64,000 nucleotides of DNA from NCBI RefSeq assembly GCF_027474525.2, contig NZ_CP114882.2, positions 248,001-312,000 of the forward strand, read 5' to 3'. A program made the position numbers and the translations under genes. Numbering within the stretch: the stretch's first letter is position 1; each line of letters opens with the position of its first letter. Below are positions 27,634 through 37,116 of the stretch, piece by piece. The DNA is from Flavobacterium lacustre (lineage in GTDB: Bacteria; Bacteroidota; Bacteroidia; Flavobacteriales; Flavobacteriaceae). Below the pieces are notes generated by a model. That model ran no database searches. It saw only the letters and a list, made by a program, of their open reading frames with translations, and was not told the DNA's origin.

Positions 27634-28392
27634 TTACTTTCTTTTACGAGCGTCTGGTTTTCCACCTTTATTAAAGGGTTTTCTATCTCCTCTTGGAGAA
27701 TCACCACCTTTACCACCAGCACCAGATTGTTTTTTGTCCATTCCAGCAAGTGGAGAAAGATCTCTCTTTCCATAAACTTCACCTTTCATGATCCATACTT
27801 TGATTCCCATTCTACCATAAGTAGTATGAGCTTCAGCCAAAGCATAATCAATATCAGCTCTGAAAGTTGATAGAGGAATTCTACCTTCTTTGAAACCTTC
27901 TGAACGAGCCATCTCTGCACCATTCAAACGACCAGAAATCAAAACTTTGATACCTTCAGCGTTCATACGCATAGAAGCAGCAATAGCCATTTTGATTGCA
28001 CGTCTGTAAGAAATACGGCTTTCGATTTGACGACAGATGCTTGTAGCAACTAGATACGCGTCAAGTTCAGGTCTTTTAATTTCAAAGATGTTGATTTGAA
28101 CCTCTTTGTCAGTAATTTTCTTAAGTTCTTCTTTTAACTTGTCTACCTCTTGTCCACCTTTCCCAATAATAATACCAGGTCTTGCAGTAGTGATAGTAAC
28201 GGTTACAAGTTTCAAAGTTCTCTCAATGATTACTTTTGATACACTAGCTTTTGATAAACGAGCATGGATATACTTTCTGATTTTGTGATCTTCGGCAAGT
28301 TTATCACCGTAATCATTTCCACCATACCAGTTTGAGTCCCATCCTCTGATGATACCAAGTCTATTTCCAATTGGATTTGTCTTTTGTCCCAT
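27634..28392 (-). CDS. rpsC: 30S ribosomal protein uS3
   Basis: A 252-residue uS3 with the N-terminal domain [20 protein letters not shown], a KH domain ([20 protein letters not shown]) and the C-terminal domain [21 protein letters not shown] Gly/Lys-rich tail extends the end. Forms the mRNA entry channel with S4/S5. Confidence 0.97.
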   Translation of the reverse strand: MGQKTNPIGNRLGIIRGWDSNWYGGNDYGDKLAEDHKIRKYIHARLSKASVSKVIIERTLKLVTVTITTARPGIIIGKGGQEVDKLKEELKKITDKEVQINIFEIKRPELDAYLVATSICRQIESRISYRRAIKMAIAASMRMNAEGIKVLISGRLNGAEMARSEGFKEGRIPLSTFRADIDYALAEAHTTYGRMGIKVWIMKGEVYGKRDLSPLAGMDKKQSGAGGKGGDSPRGDRKPFNKGGKPDARKRK

Positions 28393-28397
28393 GCTGC

Positions 28398-28811
28398 TTA
28401 AGAATTGCTTTGTGTGTTATTGATAGCTCCAAGCACGATTGTTACGTGATTAGAACGTTTTCTTATTCTGTGTGCTCTTCCTTGTGGAGCTGGACGAAGT
28501 CTTTTTAACATCATTCCACCATCTACACGAATTTCCTTAACAAATAAACCAGCTTCTTCCATATTAGATTCAGGGTTTTTAGCTTGCCAGTTGGCAATTA
28601 CTGATAAAACCAATTTTTCTAATTTTCTTGAAGCTTCTTTAGAACTAAATCTTAAGATGTTAAGTGCTCTTTCTACCTTCTGACCTCTTACTAGATCTGC
28701 TACTAAGCGCATTTTTCTAGGTGAAGTAGGGCAGTTATTTAACTTTGCAAAAGCCAATGACTTGTTAGCCTCTTTTCTTGCATCTGCTGTTTCTCTTTTA
28801 CGAACTCCCAT
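28398..28811 (-). CDS. rplV: 50S ribosomal protein uL22
   Basis: A 137-residue uL22 lining the exit tunnel: [20 protein letters not shown], and the extended hairpin with [20 protein letters not shown]. The first ~14 residues ([16 protein letters not shown]) are a short extension seen in this phylum. Confidence 0.97.
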   Translation of the reverse strand: MGVRKRETADARKEANKSLAFAKLNNCPTSPRKMRLVADLVRGQKVERALNILRFSSKEASRKLEKLVLSVIANWQAKNPESNMEEAGLFVKEIRVDGGMMLKRLRPAPQGRAHRIRKRSNHVTIVLGAINNTQSNS

Positions 28812-28817
28812 TGCTTC

Positions 28818-29096
28818 TTATTTTTTACCTTTATTTTTTGCTCCAGCGTGACCTCTAAAAGATCTAGTTGGTGAAAATTCTCCTAATTTGTGACCTACCA
28901 TATTTTCTGTTACGTAAACTGGTACAAATTGACGACCGTTATGAACTGCGATTGTCTGTCCAACAAAGTCTGGAGTAATCATAGAAGCTCTAGACCAAGT
29001 CTTAACCACTCCTTTATTTCCTTTTTCAATGTTTTCTTGAACTTTCTTGTCTAACTTATAATGAACAAAAGGTCCTTTTTTTAATGAACGTGCCAT
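28818..29096 (-). CDS. rpsS: 30S ribosomal protein uS19
   Basis: A 92-residue uS19 of the 30S head: [40 protein letters not shown] and [20 protein letters not shown]. Six nt before rplV. Confidence 0.97.
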   Translation of the reverse strand: MARSLKKGPFVHYKLDKKVQENIEKGNKGVVKTWSRASMITPDFVGQTIAVHNGRQFVPVYVTENMVGHKLGEFSPTRSFRGHAGAKNKGKK

Positions 29097-29102
29097 ATCT
29101 TA

Positions 29103-29927
29103 TTATTTCTTTCTACGTTCTACGATATACTTGTTACTCGGGTTTTTCTTAGAACGAGTTCTATAACCTTTAGCTGGTATTCCATTTCTTGAACGTGGAT
29201 GTCCACCAGAAGAACGTCCTTCACCACCACCCATTGGGTGATCGACAGGGTTCATTGCAACAGGTCTTGTTCTAGGTCTTCTTCCTAACCATCTTGTTCT
29301 ACCTGCTTTACCAGATACAACTAATTGGTGGTCTGAATTAGAAACCGCTCCAATTGTAGCCGAACACGTCAACAAGATTAATCTTGTTTCCCCAGAAGGC
29401 ATTTTAATTGTTGCATATTTTCCATCTCTTGCCATTAATTGAGCAAATGTTCCAGCAGAACGAGCGATTACAGCTCCTTGTCCTGGTCTCAATTCAATAC
29501 AAGAAATTACAGTTCCAAGCGGAACTCTACTTAAAGGTAAAGTATTACCAATTTCAGGTTGTGATTCTGGACCAGAAACTAATTTCTGACCAACTTTCAA
29601 TCCGTTTTGAGCAATAACATACGTTTTCTCTCCATCAGCGTAAGCTAACAAAGCGATAAATGCAGTACGATTTGGATCATACTCAATTGATTTAACCGTA
29701 GCAGGAATTCCTTCTTTTGTACGTTTAAAATCAATGATACGATATCTCTGCTTGTGACCACCACCCGTATAACGCATGGTCATCTTTCCTTGACTATTTC
29801 TACCACCAGAGTTTTTTATCGGCGCTATCAAAGAGCGTTCCGGCTTATCAGTTGTAATGGCGTCATAACCATTCACAACTCTAAATCGCTGACCTGGGGT
29901 AATAGGTTTTAATTTTCTTACTGACAT
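29103..29927 (-). CDS. rplB: 50S ribosomal protein uL2
   Basis: A 274-residue uL2, required for subunit association and peptidyl transfer: [20 protein letters not shown] in the N-terminal domain, and the catalytic-region motif [20 protein letters not shown] with the conserved histidine. Confidence 0.97.
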   Translation of the reverse strand: MSVRKLKPITPGQRFRVVNGYDAITTDKPERSLIAPIKNSGGRNSQGKMTMRYTGGGHKQRYRIIDFKRTKEGIPATVKSIEYDPNRTAFIALLAYADGEKTYVIAQNGLKVGQKLVSGPESQPEIGNTLPLSRVPLGTVISCIELRPGQGAVIARSAGTFAQLMARDGKYATIKMPSGETRLILLTCSATIGAVSNSDHQLVVSGKAGRTRWLGRRPRTRPVAMNPVDHPMGGGEGRSSGGHPRSRNGIPAKGYRTRSKKNPSNKYIVERRKK

Positions 29928-29933
29928 TTTATC

Positions 29934-30224
29934 TTAGATATTGTTGTAAAAATCAATTGTTTCTCCTTCTTGTACTTGAACAATTGCTTTTTTAATTGCA
30001 TTCGTCTTTCCACTGATTAAACCACTTTTAGTGTATTTTGTAGTTCTATCCGGTCTTACGTTCATCGTGTTAACACTCAAAATAGTTACTCCATAAGCAG
30101 CTTCAACAGCTTTCTTAATTTGTACTTTGTTTGCTTTTTTATCAACAACGAATCCGAAGCGGTTTAAAACTTCACTTTCTTTGGTTACTTTCTCCGTTAC
30201 TATAGGCTTAATTATGATGCTCAT
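29934..30224 (-). CDS. rplW: 50S ribosomal protein uL23
   Basis: A 96-residue uL23 at the tunnel exit where SRP and trigger factor dock: IIKPIVTEKVTKESEVLNRF and KANKVQIKKAVEAAYGVTIL. Seven nt after rplD. Confidence 0.96.
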   Translation of the reverse strand: MSIIIKPIVTEKVTKESEVLNRFGFVVDKKANKVQIKKAVEAAYGVTILSVNTMNVRPDRTTKYTKSGLISGKTNAIKKAIVQVQEGETIDFYNNI

Positions 30225-30230
30225 ATCCTA

Positions 30231-30860
30231 TTATTTACTTAAATTTTCTTCAATTATCTCCAAAGAACTCTCTAAAAGCACTAAATTATTAGCATTTAAT
30301 ATAGCGTAAGTACTTAATTCTAAGCTGCTTACTACGCTAGAGCCTTTTAAATTGCGTGACGACAAATATACATTTTTATTTGTATCACCCAACACAAACA
30401 GGGATTTTTTATTTTCTAACTCTAAAGCTTTCAAAACATTGATGAAATTTTTAGTGTTTGGCGTTTCAAAATTAAAGTCTTCAAGAACGATAATGTTCGA
30501 CTCTTTTGCTTTAATTGAGAAAGCTGATTTTCTAGCCAATCGTTTCAAGCTTTTATTCAATTTGAATGAATAACTTCTTGGTCTTGGTCCAAAAACAGTT
30601 CCACCACCTTTAAACAATGGATTCTTTGCACTACCCGCACGAGCAGTACCAGTTCCTTTTTGTTTTTTTATCTTACGAGTACTTCCCGCTACTTCAGCTC
30701 TTTCTTTAGCTTTGTGCGTTCCTTGTCTTTGATTAGCAAGATATTGCTTAACATCAAGGTATACTGCATGATTGTTTGGTTCTATACCAAATACTGAATC
30801 AGAAAGTTGAACTTTTCTTCCAGTATCTTTTCCGTTGAAATCTAATACTTTTGCTTCCAT
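30231..30860 (-). CDS. rplD: 50S ribosomal protein uL4
   Basis: A 209-residue uL4: QGTHKAKERAEVAGSTRKIK, the tunnel loop KKQKGTGTARAGSAKNPLFK and GGGTVFGPRPRSYSFKLNKS. The start codon shares one base with the rplC stop (TAATG), indicating translational coupling. Confidence 0.97.
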   Translation of the reverse strand: MEAKVLDFNGKDTGRKVQLSDSVFGIEPNNHAVYLDVKQYLANQRQGTHKAKERAEVAGSTRKIKKQKGTGTARAGSAKNPLFKGGGTVFGPRPRSYSFKLNKSLKRLARKSAFSIKAKESNIIVLEDFNFETPNTKNFINVLKALELENKKSLFVLGDTNKNVYLSSRNLKGSSVVSSLELSTYAILNANNLVLLESSLEIIEENLSK

Positions 30861-31477
30861 TACTTCTGAATGATTACATAAGAGTTGTTATGACCAGGAA
30901 CACATCCTTTAATAACAAGTAGATTCTTTTCAGCAACTACTTTTAAAACTCTAAGGTTTTGAACTTTTACATTATCTCCTCCCATTCTTCCAGCCATACG
31001 CATTCCTTTGAATACTCTAGATGGATAAGAAGAAGCTCCTACAGAACCTGGCGCTCTTAAACGGTTGTGTTGACCATGAGTTGCTTGTCCAACACCACCA
31101 AAACCGTGACGTTTAACAACCCCTTGAAAACCTTTACCTTTAGATACACCCTGTACATCTACAAACTCTCCTTCTTCAAAAATAGAAACATCAATAAGAT
31201 CTCCTAATTTTTGTTCAGTTGCAAAATTTTGGAATTCAACGACTTTTTTCTTAGCTACAGTTCCCGCTTTTTTAAAGTGACCTAAAGCCGCTTTTGTGGA
31301 ATGTTTCTCGTTTTTGTCATCGAAACCAAGTTGCAACGCTTCGTACCCGTCAACACCTTTGGTTCTGACTTGGGTAACAACACATGGACCAGCTTCGATT
31401 ACAGTACAAGGAATATTCTTCCCGTTTGCATCAAAAATACTTGTCATGCCGATTTTTCTACCAATTAACCCAGACAT
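30860..31477 (-). CDS. rplC: 50S ribosomal protein uL3
   Basis: A 205-residue uL3: [20 protein letters not shown], and the extended loop with [17 protein letters not shown] segment ([20 protein letters not shown]) reaching the peptidyl-transferase centre. It is preceded by a 155-nt gap with a possible internal promoter. Confidence 0.97.
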   Translation of the reverse strand: MSGLIGRKIGMTSIFDANGKNIPCTVIEAGPCVVTQVRTKGVDGYEALQLGFDDKNEKHSTKAALGHFKKAGTVAKKKVVEFQNFATEQKLGDLIDVSIFEEGEFVDVQGVSKGKGFQGVVKRHGFGGVGQATHGQHNRLRAPGSVGASSYPSRVFKGMRMAGRMGGDNVKVQNLRVLKVVAEKNLLVIKGCVPGHNNSYVIIQK

Positions 31478-31551
31478 AAATATTAATTATTAATTATTAA
31501 ATATAAATATAGAACGCAGCTTTTAAGCGAATCCTATTTTTTTAAGAGGTG

Positions 31552-31559
31552 CAAATGTA
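31552..31559 (-). promoter_or_regulatory. Possible internal promoter ahead of rplC (TACATTTG)
   Basis: In the 155-nt rpsJ-rplC gap the minus strand reads TACATTTG, the same -7 octamer as the rpsL promoter. The -33 position lacks TTTG (nearest is ATTG, too close). It would give a leader of about 70 nt and could boost the S10 half of the cluster. Confidence 0.4.
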
Positions 31560-31632
31560 TAACTTATTTACATACAATCCTAAAAAATATTTTTCGTTTA
31601 AAAACAGCGTTCTTTTCTTACTAGTAAGCTAT

Positions 31633-31938
31633 TTAAACTTTGATCTCTACTTCAACACCACTAGGCAATTCAAGTTTCATCAAGGCATCAATAGTTTTTG
31701 ATGAAGATGAGTAAATATCAATTAATCTCTTATATGACATTACTTCAAATTGCTCTCTCGCTTTTTTGTTAACGTGTGGAGAACGTAATACAGTGAAAAG
31801 TTTTTTATGAGTTGGTAATGGAATTGGTCCAGTTACTACTGCTCCGGTACTCTTAACCGTTTTTACAATCTTTTCAGCAGACTTGTCTACCAACATGTGA
31901 TCGTAAGATTTTAGTTTTATTCTGATTTTTTGACTCAT
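31633..31938 (-). CDS. rpsJ: 30S ribosomal protein uS10
   Basis: A 101-residue uS10: [40 protein letters not shown] and KREQFE-type loop ([20 protein letters not shown]). Also the NusE partner in transcription antitermination. Directly after fusA. Confidence 0.97.
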   Translation of the reverse strand: MSQKIRIKLKSYDHMLVDKSAEKIVKTVKSTGAVVTGPIPLPTHKKLFTVLRSPHVNKKAREQFEVMSYKRLIDIYSSSSKTIDALMKLELPSGVEVEIKV

Positions 31939-31949
31939 TTTCTTAAAGA

Positions 31950-34106
31950 TTAAGCGTTTCCTTTTGCTTTTTTGATAACTGCTTCTGATATATTAGAAGG
32001 CGTTTCGGAGTAGTGTGAAAATTCCATTGTTGAAGTTGCACGACCTGAAGATAAAGTTCTCAAAGTAGTAACATATCCAAACATTTCTGATAATGGAACA
32101 TCAGCTTTAATAGTTTTAGCACCTGCTCTGTCACCCATGTCATTCACCTGACCTCTACGACGGTTAATATCACCTACGATATCTCCCATGTTTTCTTCTG
32201 GTGTAATAACTTCCATTTTCATGATTGGCTCAAGAATAACAGCTCCAGCAGCTTTCGCAACTTCTCTATACCCCATTCTTGCAGCTAACTCAAAAGAGAG
32301 TGCATCTGAATCGACAGGGTGAAAAGATCCATCTAATAAAGTTACTTTCAAACTATCTACCTGATATCCTGCTAAAGGACCCGTTTTCATAGCTTCTCTA
32401 AATCCTTTTTCAACAGATGGAATATATTCTTTTGGAACGTTACCACCTTTTACAGCATTTACAAACTGCAATCCAACAGGAGCTTTACCATCAACTTCAT
32501 CTGCCGGCTCAAGTATAAATACGATATCACCGAATTTACCACGACCTCCAGATTGTTTTTTGTATGTTTCTCTGTGTTGTGCTTTTTTAGTAAAGGCTTC
32601 TTTGTATTCAACTTGAGGCTCACCTTGGTTTACTTCAACTTTGAATTCACGTCTCATTCTATCTACTAGGATATCTAAGTGAAGCTCACCCATACCCGAG
32701 ATAATAGTTTGCCCTGAAGCTTCGTCTGTTCTAACTGTAAACGTCGGATCTTCTTCAGCTAACTTAGCCAAAGCCATACCCATTTTATCTACGTCAGCCT
32801 TAGTTTTAGGCTCAATAGCAATACCAATTACCGGAGCAGGGAATTTCATTGACTCAAGAATAATTGGGTGTTTTTCATCACACAATGTATCTCCAGTTTT
32901 AATATCTTTAAATCCAACTGCCGCTCCAATATCACCTGCTTCAATATACTCGATTGGGTTTTGCTTGTTAGCATGCATTTGGTAGATACGAGAAATTCTT
33001 TCTTTATTTCCTGAACGAGTGTTCAAAACATAAGAACCAGCATCTAAACGTCCTGAGTAAGCACGGAAGAAAGCTAAACGACCTACGAATGGGTCAGTAG
33101 CAATTTTAAAAGCTAAAGCAGCGAATGGCTCTTTAACATCTGGCTTACGCAAAATTTTAGTTTGATCTTCTTCTAACAAATCAGCATCATCAGGATGAAT
33201 TCCGGTAATACCTTCTTTGTCCATTGGAGATGGCAAATATTTACATACAGCATCTAACATGAATTGAACTCCTTTGTTTTTGAAAGAAGAACCAGCAATC
33301 ATAGGAATGATAGCCATATCCATTACAGCAGCTCTTAAAGCAATGTTGATTTCTTCCTCAGTAATTGAGTCTTCATCTTCCATGAATTTTTCAAGCAAGT
33401 TCTCATCATAATCAGCTACCGCTTCAATAAGAATTGATCTGTATTCTTTCACTTCTTCAAGCATATCTTCCGGAATAGGCACAATATCATAAGTTGCTCC
33501 CAAACCTTCTTCATGCCATACTATAGCTTGATTTTTAACCAAATCCACAACGCCTTTAAAATCATTTTCTTCACCAATTGGCAAAGTGATTGCAACTGCA
33601 TTTGATTTCAACATATCTCTTACTTGCTGACAAACCATCAAAAAGTTAGATCCTTGTCTATCCATTTTATTAACGAATCCAATACGTGGAACTCTGTATT
33701 GATCTGCTAATCTCCAGTTAGTTTCTGATTGCGGCTCAACACCATCAACAGCACTAAACAAGAAAACTAAACCATCAAGCACACGCAAAGAACGGTTTAC
33801 TTCAACCGTAAAGTCAACGTGTCCCGGAGTATCGATAATATTAAAGTGATAAGGCAATGTTTCAGGTAAAATTTTACCTTGTGTAGTCGGGAAATTCCAT
33901 TCACAAGTTGTTGCTGCAGAAGTAATTGTAATACCTCTTTCTTGCTCTTGTGCCATCCAGTCCATTGTTGCAGCACCATCATGCACTTCACCAATTTTGT
34001 GTGATTTTCCTGTATAGAATAATATACGCTCCGTTGTTGTTGTTTTACCAGCATCAATGTGAGCAGCAATTCCAATATTTCTTGTATATTTTAAATCTCT
34101 AGCCAT
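31950..34106 (-). CDS. fusA: Elongation factor G
   Basis: A 718-residue EF-G, the GTPase driving ribosomal translocation. The P-loop [15 protein letters not shown] begins at residue 15, switch II is [12 protein letters not shown], and NKMD gives guanine specificity. Domains II-V follow at full length. The position between rpsG and rpsJ is the canonical str arrangement; tuf is not present next to it. Confidence 0.97.
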   Translation of the reverse strand: MARDLKYTRNIGIAAHIDAGKTTTTERILFYTGKSHKIGEVHDGAATMDWMAQEQERGITITSAATTCEWNFPTTQGKILPETLPYHFNIIDTPGHVDFTVEVNRSLRVLDGLVFLFSAVDGVEPQSETNWRLADQYRVPRIGFVNKMDRQGSNFLMVCQQVRDMLKSNAVAITLPIGEENDFKGVVDLVKNQAIVWHEEGLGATYDIVPIPEDMLEEVKEYRSILIEAVADYDENLLEKFMEDEDSITEEEINIALRAAVMDMAIIPMIAGSSFKNKGVQFMLDAVCKYLPSPMDKEGITGIHPDDADLLEEDQTKILRKPDVKEPFAALAFKIATDPFVGRLAFFRAYSGRLDAGSYVLNTRSGNKERISRIYQMHANKQNPIEYIEAGDIGAAVGFKDIKTGDTLCDEKHPIILESMKFPAPVIGIAIEPKTKADVDKMGMALAKLAEEDPTFTVRTDEASGQTIISGMGELHLDILVDRMRREFKVEVNQGEPQVEYKEAFTKKAQHRETYKKQSGGRGKFGDIVFILEPADEVDGKAPVGLQFVNAVKGGNVPKEYIPSVEKGFREAMKTGPLAGYQVDSLKVTLLDGSFHPVDSDALSFELAARMGYREVAKAAGAVILEPIMKMEVITPEENMGDIVGDINRRRGQVNDMGDRAGAKTIKADVPLSEMFGYVTTLRTLSSGRATSTMEFSHYSETPSNISEAVIKKAKGNA

Positions 34107-34116
34107 TTCTTATGAA

Positions 34117-34593
34117 TTAAAATCTAAAATGTGAGAATGCTTTATTTGCTTCAGCCATTTTATGAGTATCCATTCTCTTTTTAACAGCAGCACCTTCTTC
34201 TTTAGCCGCAGCTAAACATTCAGAAGCTAACCTTTGAGCCATAGATTTTTCATTTCTTCTTCTAGAATAAAGTATTAACCACTTCATTGCCATAGAAATT
34301 TTTCTGTCCGGACGAATTTGCATTGGAATTTGAAATGTAGCTCCTCCAACTCTACGACTACGTACTTCTACGTGAGGCATAACGTTTGTTAAAGCATCTT
34401 TCCAAATTTCTAATGATGGTTTCTCCGCATCTTGCTTTTTAGATTCTATAATGTCAATTGCATCATAAAAAACTTTAAAAGCTGTTGATTTCTTACCATC
34501 CCACATTAAGTTGTTTACAAAACGTGTTACCAACTGGTCATTAAACCTTGGATCTGGTAAAAGTGGTCTTTTCTTTGCCGCTCTTTTTCTCAT
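34117..34593 (-). CDS. rpsG: 30S ribosomal protein uS7
   Basis: A 158-residue uS7, primary binder of the 16S 3' domain: RKRAAKKRPLLPDPRFNDQL, VEVRSRRVGGATFQIPMQIR and the C-terminal helix region AANKAFSHFRF-like end. Eleven nt... spacing to fusA is 10 nt. Confidence 0.96.
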   Translation of the reverse strand: MRKRAAKKRPLLPDPRFNDQLVTRFVNNLMWDGKKSTAFKVFYDAIDIIESKKQDAEKPSLEIWKDALTNVMPHVEVRSRRVGGATFQIPMQIRPDRKISMAMKWLILYSRRRNEKSMAQRLASECLAAAKEEGAAVKKRMDTHKMAEANKAFSHFRF

Positions 34594-34666
34594 GTCTTTT
34601 TTTTAATAAAATGTCATACCCATACAATTGCGATTAATCACATTTCTATGAGAAAAACTTTTTAAA

Positions 34667-35050
34667 TTACTTTTTTGCTTCTTTTGGGCGTTTTGCTCCG
34701 TACTTAGATCTTCTTTGCGTTCTTCCTGCTACTCCTGACGTATCAAGTGCACCACGAACGATGTGATATCTAACTCCTGGTAAATCTTTTACCCTTCCAC
34801 CCCTAACTAATACTATCGAGTGCTCTTGTAAATTGTGTCCTTCACCAGGGATGTAGGCATTTACTTCATTACCATTTGTCAAACGTACACGCGCTACTTT
34901 ACGCATTGCAGAGTTTGGTTTTTTTGGTGTTGTAGTGTAAACACGCGTACAAACCCCTCTTCTTTGAGGACAAGAATCTAAAGCAACCGATTTACTCTTC
35001 TTAGTTATCTGAGTTCTTCCTGTTCTTACTAATTGTTGAATTGTTGGCAT
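34667..35050 (-). CDS. rpsL: 30S ribosomal protein uS12
   Basis: A 127-residue uS12 at the decoding centre: [40 protein letters not shown] and [20 protein letters not shown]. The lysine and proline positions linked to streptomycin resistance are wild type ([18 protein letters not shown]). First gene of the ribosomal cluster. Confidence 0.97.
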
Positions 35051-35103
35051 AATTAATACTAAAAATTTCTTATTATATTAAATTCCCGCTTTTTACGGGG
35101 TTG

Positions 35104-35134
35104 CAAATGTATAAAATATTTTTTATTCCACAAA
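35104..35134 (-). promoter_or_regulatory. Main promoter of the ribosomal cluster
   Basis: Minus strand: TTTG (35134-35131), 19 nt, then TACATTTG (35111-35104). Both boxes and the spacing match the Bacteroidota consensus exactly. Transcription would begin about 45 nt ahead of rpsL; the leader begins with a small CCCG/CGGG stem. Confidence 0.8.
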
Positions 35135-35285
35135 CCTTAATTCATTAATTTTCACATGAAGTAAATATTTGTTTTTTAATGAAATACAGAATAACCAATA
35201 TGAAAATTTTACCGTAAATAAAACAACACGCCTAACACTTCCTAAACAAGATTATTAAACCTTAAAATTTCCTTGTAAAACAAAC

Positions 35286-35293
35286 CATATTTG
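35286..35293 (+). promoter_or_regulatory. Near-consensus -7 element (CATATTTG)
   Basis: Seven of eight positions fit TAnnTTTG, about 29 nt ahead of the TTG start at 35322. Confidence 0.3.
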
Positions 35294-35321
35294 CATTATA
35301 TTTATTAAAATTTATAATCTT

Positions 35322-37031
35322 TTGAAATCAATTCTCTTCTTTCTACTTCTAATAATTTTTGGACAAAGTATTTATGCCCAAAATTTTCAATTAAAAATAA
35401 TCGGGACATCAATTATCGAAACCAAAACAATCGACTCTTTACAATACATTTCTAAACACATCAGCATAAAATCAGTAAGTAACGAAATAAACAAAATATC
35501 TAAAGAGCTAACTAAAATAGGATTCCTTGAAAACAAGACAGTAGAAAACAAAAAAGCAAACGACAGCACTTACACTATAAAATTTGATTTAGGAAAAAAA
35601 ACAAAATCAATACATATATATATAGGTACAAATCAAATTATAAGAAACATCATTTCTACCAATAAAGAAAACGATACTTTAATTATACCATACAACGAAA
35701 TTGAATCATTCCTTGATCAGACATTAAAAAAAATAGAACAAAAAGGGTTTGCACTAGCTAAATTTAAATTGATCAATCTTAAAAAGAACAAAAACATCCT
35801 TTACGCTGACTTAATTACAGACATCGATAAAGAAAGACACTTAAATTCTGTTATAACAAAATTTTCTAAAAAAGACATTAAAGACACTTTTCCAAAAAGC
35901 CATTTAAAACAAATCAATCGAAAATATAAAAACACAGTCTTCAACCAAGACCTATTAAAACAGATTTATAATGATTTCGAAAAATATGGATTCATAAGCC
36001 AATTAAAATATCCCGAAATTTTACTGACCAAAGACACCACAAAAGTTTATGTTTATTTAGAAAAAAGAAAATCAAACACCTTTGACGGATTTATAGGCTT
36101 TGCCAACAATGAAAGCAAAAAAATTTTATTCAACGGCTATTTAGATATACAATTAGAAAACATATTACATACAGGAGAACAATTCTCAATTTATTGGAAA
36201 AGCGACGGAAACAAACAAAAAACGTTTAAAGCAGGAATAGAAATCCCTTATTTATTCCAAAGCCCATTAGGCTTTAAAGCACAAATTCAAATTTTCAAAC
36301 AAGACAGTATTTTTCAAAACACAAAAAAAATAATAGAATTAGGCTATTTGAGTAACTACAATACAAGATTTTACATTGGCTTCCAATCAACAGAATCCAG
36401 CGATATTCAAAACACAAACAATTCACTGATAAGTGATTTTAATAACTCATACCTAACAGCAAGTCTGGAACACACAAAACCAGATTACAACAATCCTATT
36501 TTTCCAAAAAAGACGACAATAGAATTAACATTGGCCACAGGCAAAAGAGACAATAATCCAAGTGAAAAAATACAAGAAAAATCAAATCAATTCTTCATAA
36601 ACCTTCAAGCTATGCATAATTTCTATTTAAACAGAAAAAACTGCATTAACATAAAAACACAAAATTATTATTTAAAAAGTAATAACTATATTTTGAACGA
36701 ACTCTATCGGTTTGGCGGAATAAACTCAGTTAGAGGCTTCACAGAGAACAGCCTTCAAGCACAATTTACAACTTCAATTCTTACAGAATACAGATATATC
36801 TTTTCACCTACATTATTTTTAAATACAATTACAGACTACTGTTTCTACAGAGACCCATTAGCACTTGAAAACCAAAATAAAAATAAAAATTTAATCGGAT
36901 TAGGCATAGGAATGGGAGTTCAAACCAAAAACGGATTATTAAGAATAACCATGGCAAACGGTAGCGAAAAAAGCCAAGAATTCAAGTTTTATAACACTAC
37001 GATTAATATATGTTATAATGTTAAATTTTGA
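35322..37031 (+). CDS. Omp85/BamA-superfamily outer-membrane protein with TTG start
   Basis: A 569-residue protein with a signal peptide (MKSILFFLLLIIFGQSIYAQ). Residues about 21-240 look like POTRA-type repeats (EIESFLDQTLKKIEQKGFAL, LLKQIYNDFEKYGFISQLKY), and the rest is a beta-barrel. YRFGGINSVRGF near residue 470 holds the VRGF motif of Omp85 barrel loop L6, and the chain ends on an aromatic residue (NICYNVKF). It is shorter than BamA and has fewer POTRAs, so it is likely an accessory Omp85 or TamA-like protein. The start is TTG; no in-frame ATG fits the signal peptide. Adenine-rich codon use gives it an unusual look. Confidence 0.75.
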   Translation: MKSILFFLLLIIFGQSIYAQNFQLKIIGTSIIETKTIDSLQYISKHISIKSVSNEINKISKELTKIGFLENKTVENKKANDSTYTIKFDLGKKTKSIHIYIGTNQIIRNIISTNKENDTLIIPYNEIESFLDQTLKKIEQKGFALAKFKLINLKKNKNILYADLITDIDKERHLNSVITKFSKKDIKDTFPKSHLKQINRKYKNTVFNQDLLKQIYNDFEKYGFISQLKYPEILLTKDTTKVYVYLEKRKSNTFDGFIGFANNESKKILFNGYLDIQLENILHTGEQFSIYWKSDGNKQKTFKAGIEIPYLFQSPLGFKAQIQIFKQDSIFQNTKKIIELGYLSNYNTRFYIGFQSTESSDIQNTNNSLISDFNNSYLTASLEHTKPDYNNPIFPKKTTIELTLATGKRDNNPSEKIQEKSNQFFINLQAMHNFYLNRKNCINIKTQNYYLKSNNYILNELYRFGGINSVRGFTENSLQAQFTTSILTEYRYIFSPTLFLNTITDYCFYRDPLALENQNKNKNLIGLGIGMGVQTKNGLLRITMANGSEKSQEFKFYNTTINICYNVKF

Positions 37032-37116
37032 ATGCGTGCATAAAAAATCAATTCAAATGTTAGGAAAGTTAACAAATTATTAAGATTTTTGTCTCACTAA
37101 TTCAAAATATTTAAAA

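Noticed and set aside
31511..31613. Long-range AGAACGC/GCGTTCT pairing in the rpsJ-rplC gap as a regulatory leader
   Set aside because: Only seven bases pair across an 89-nt loop; too weak to claim.
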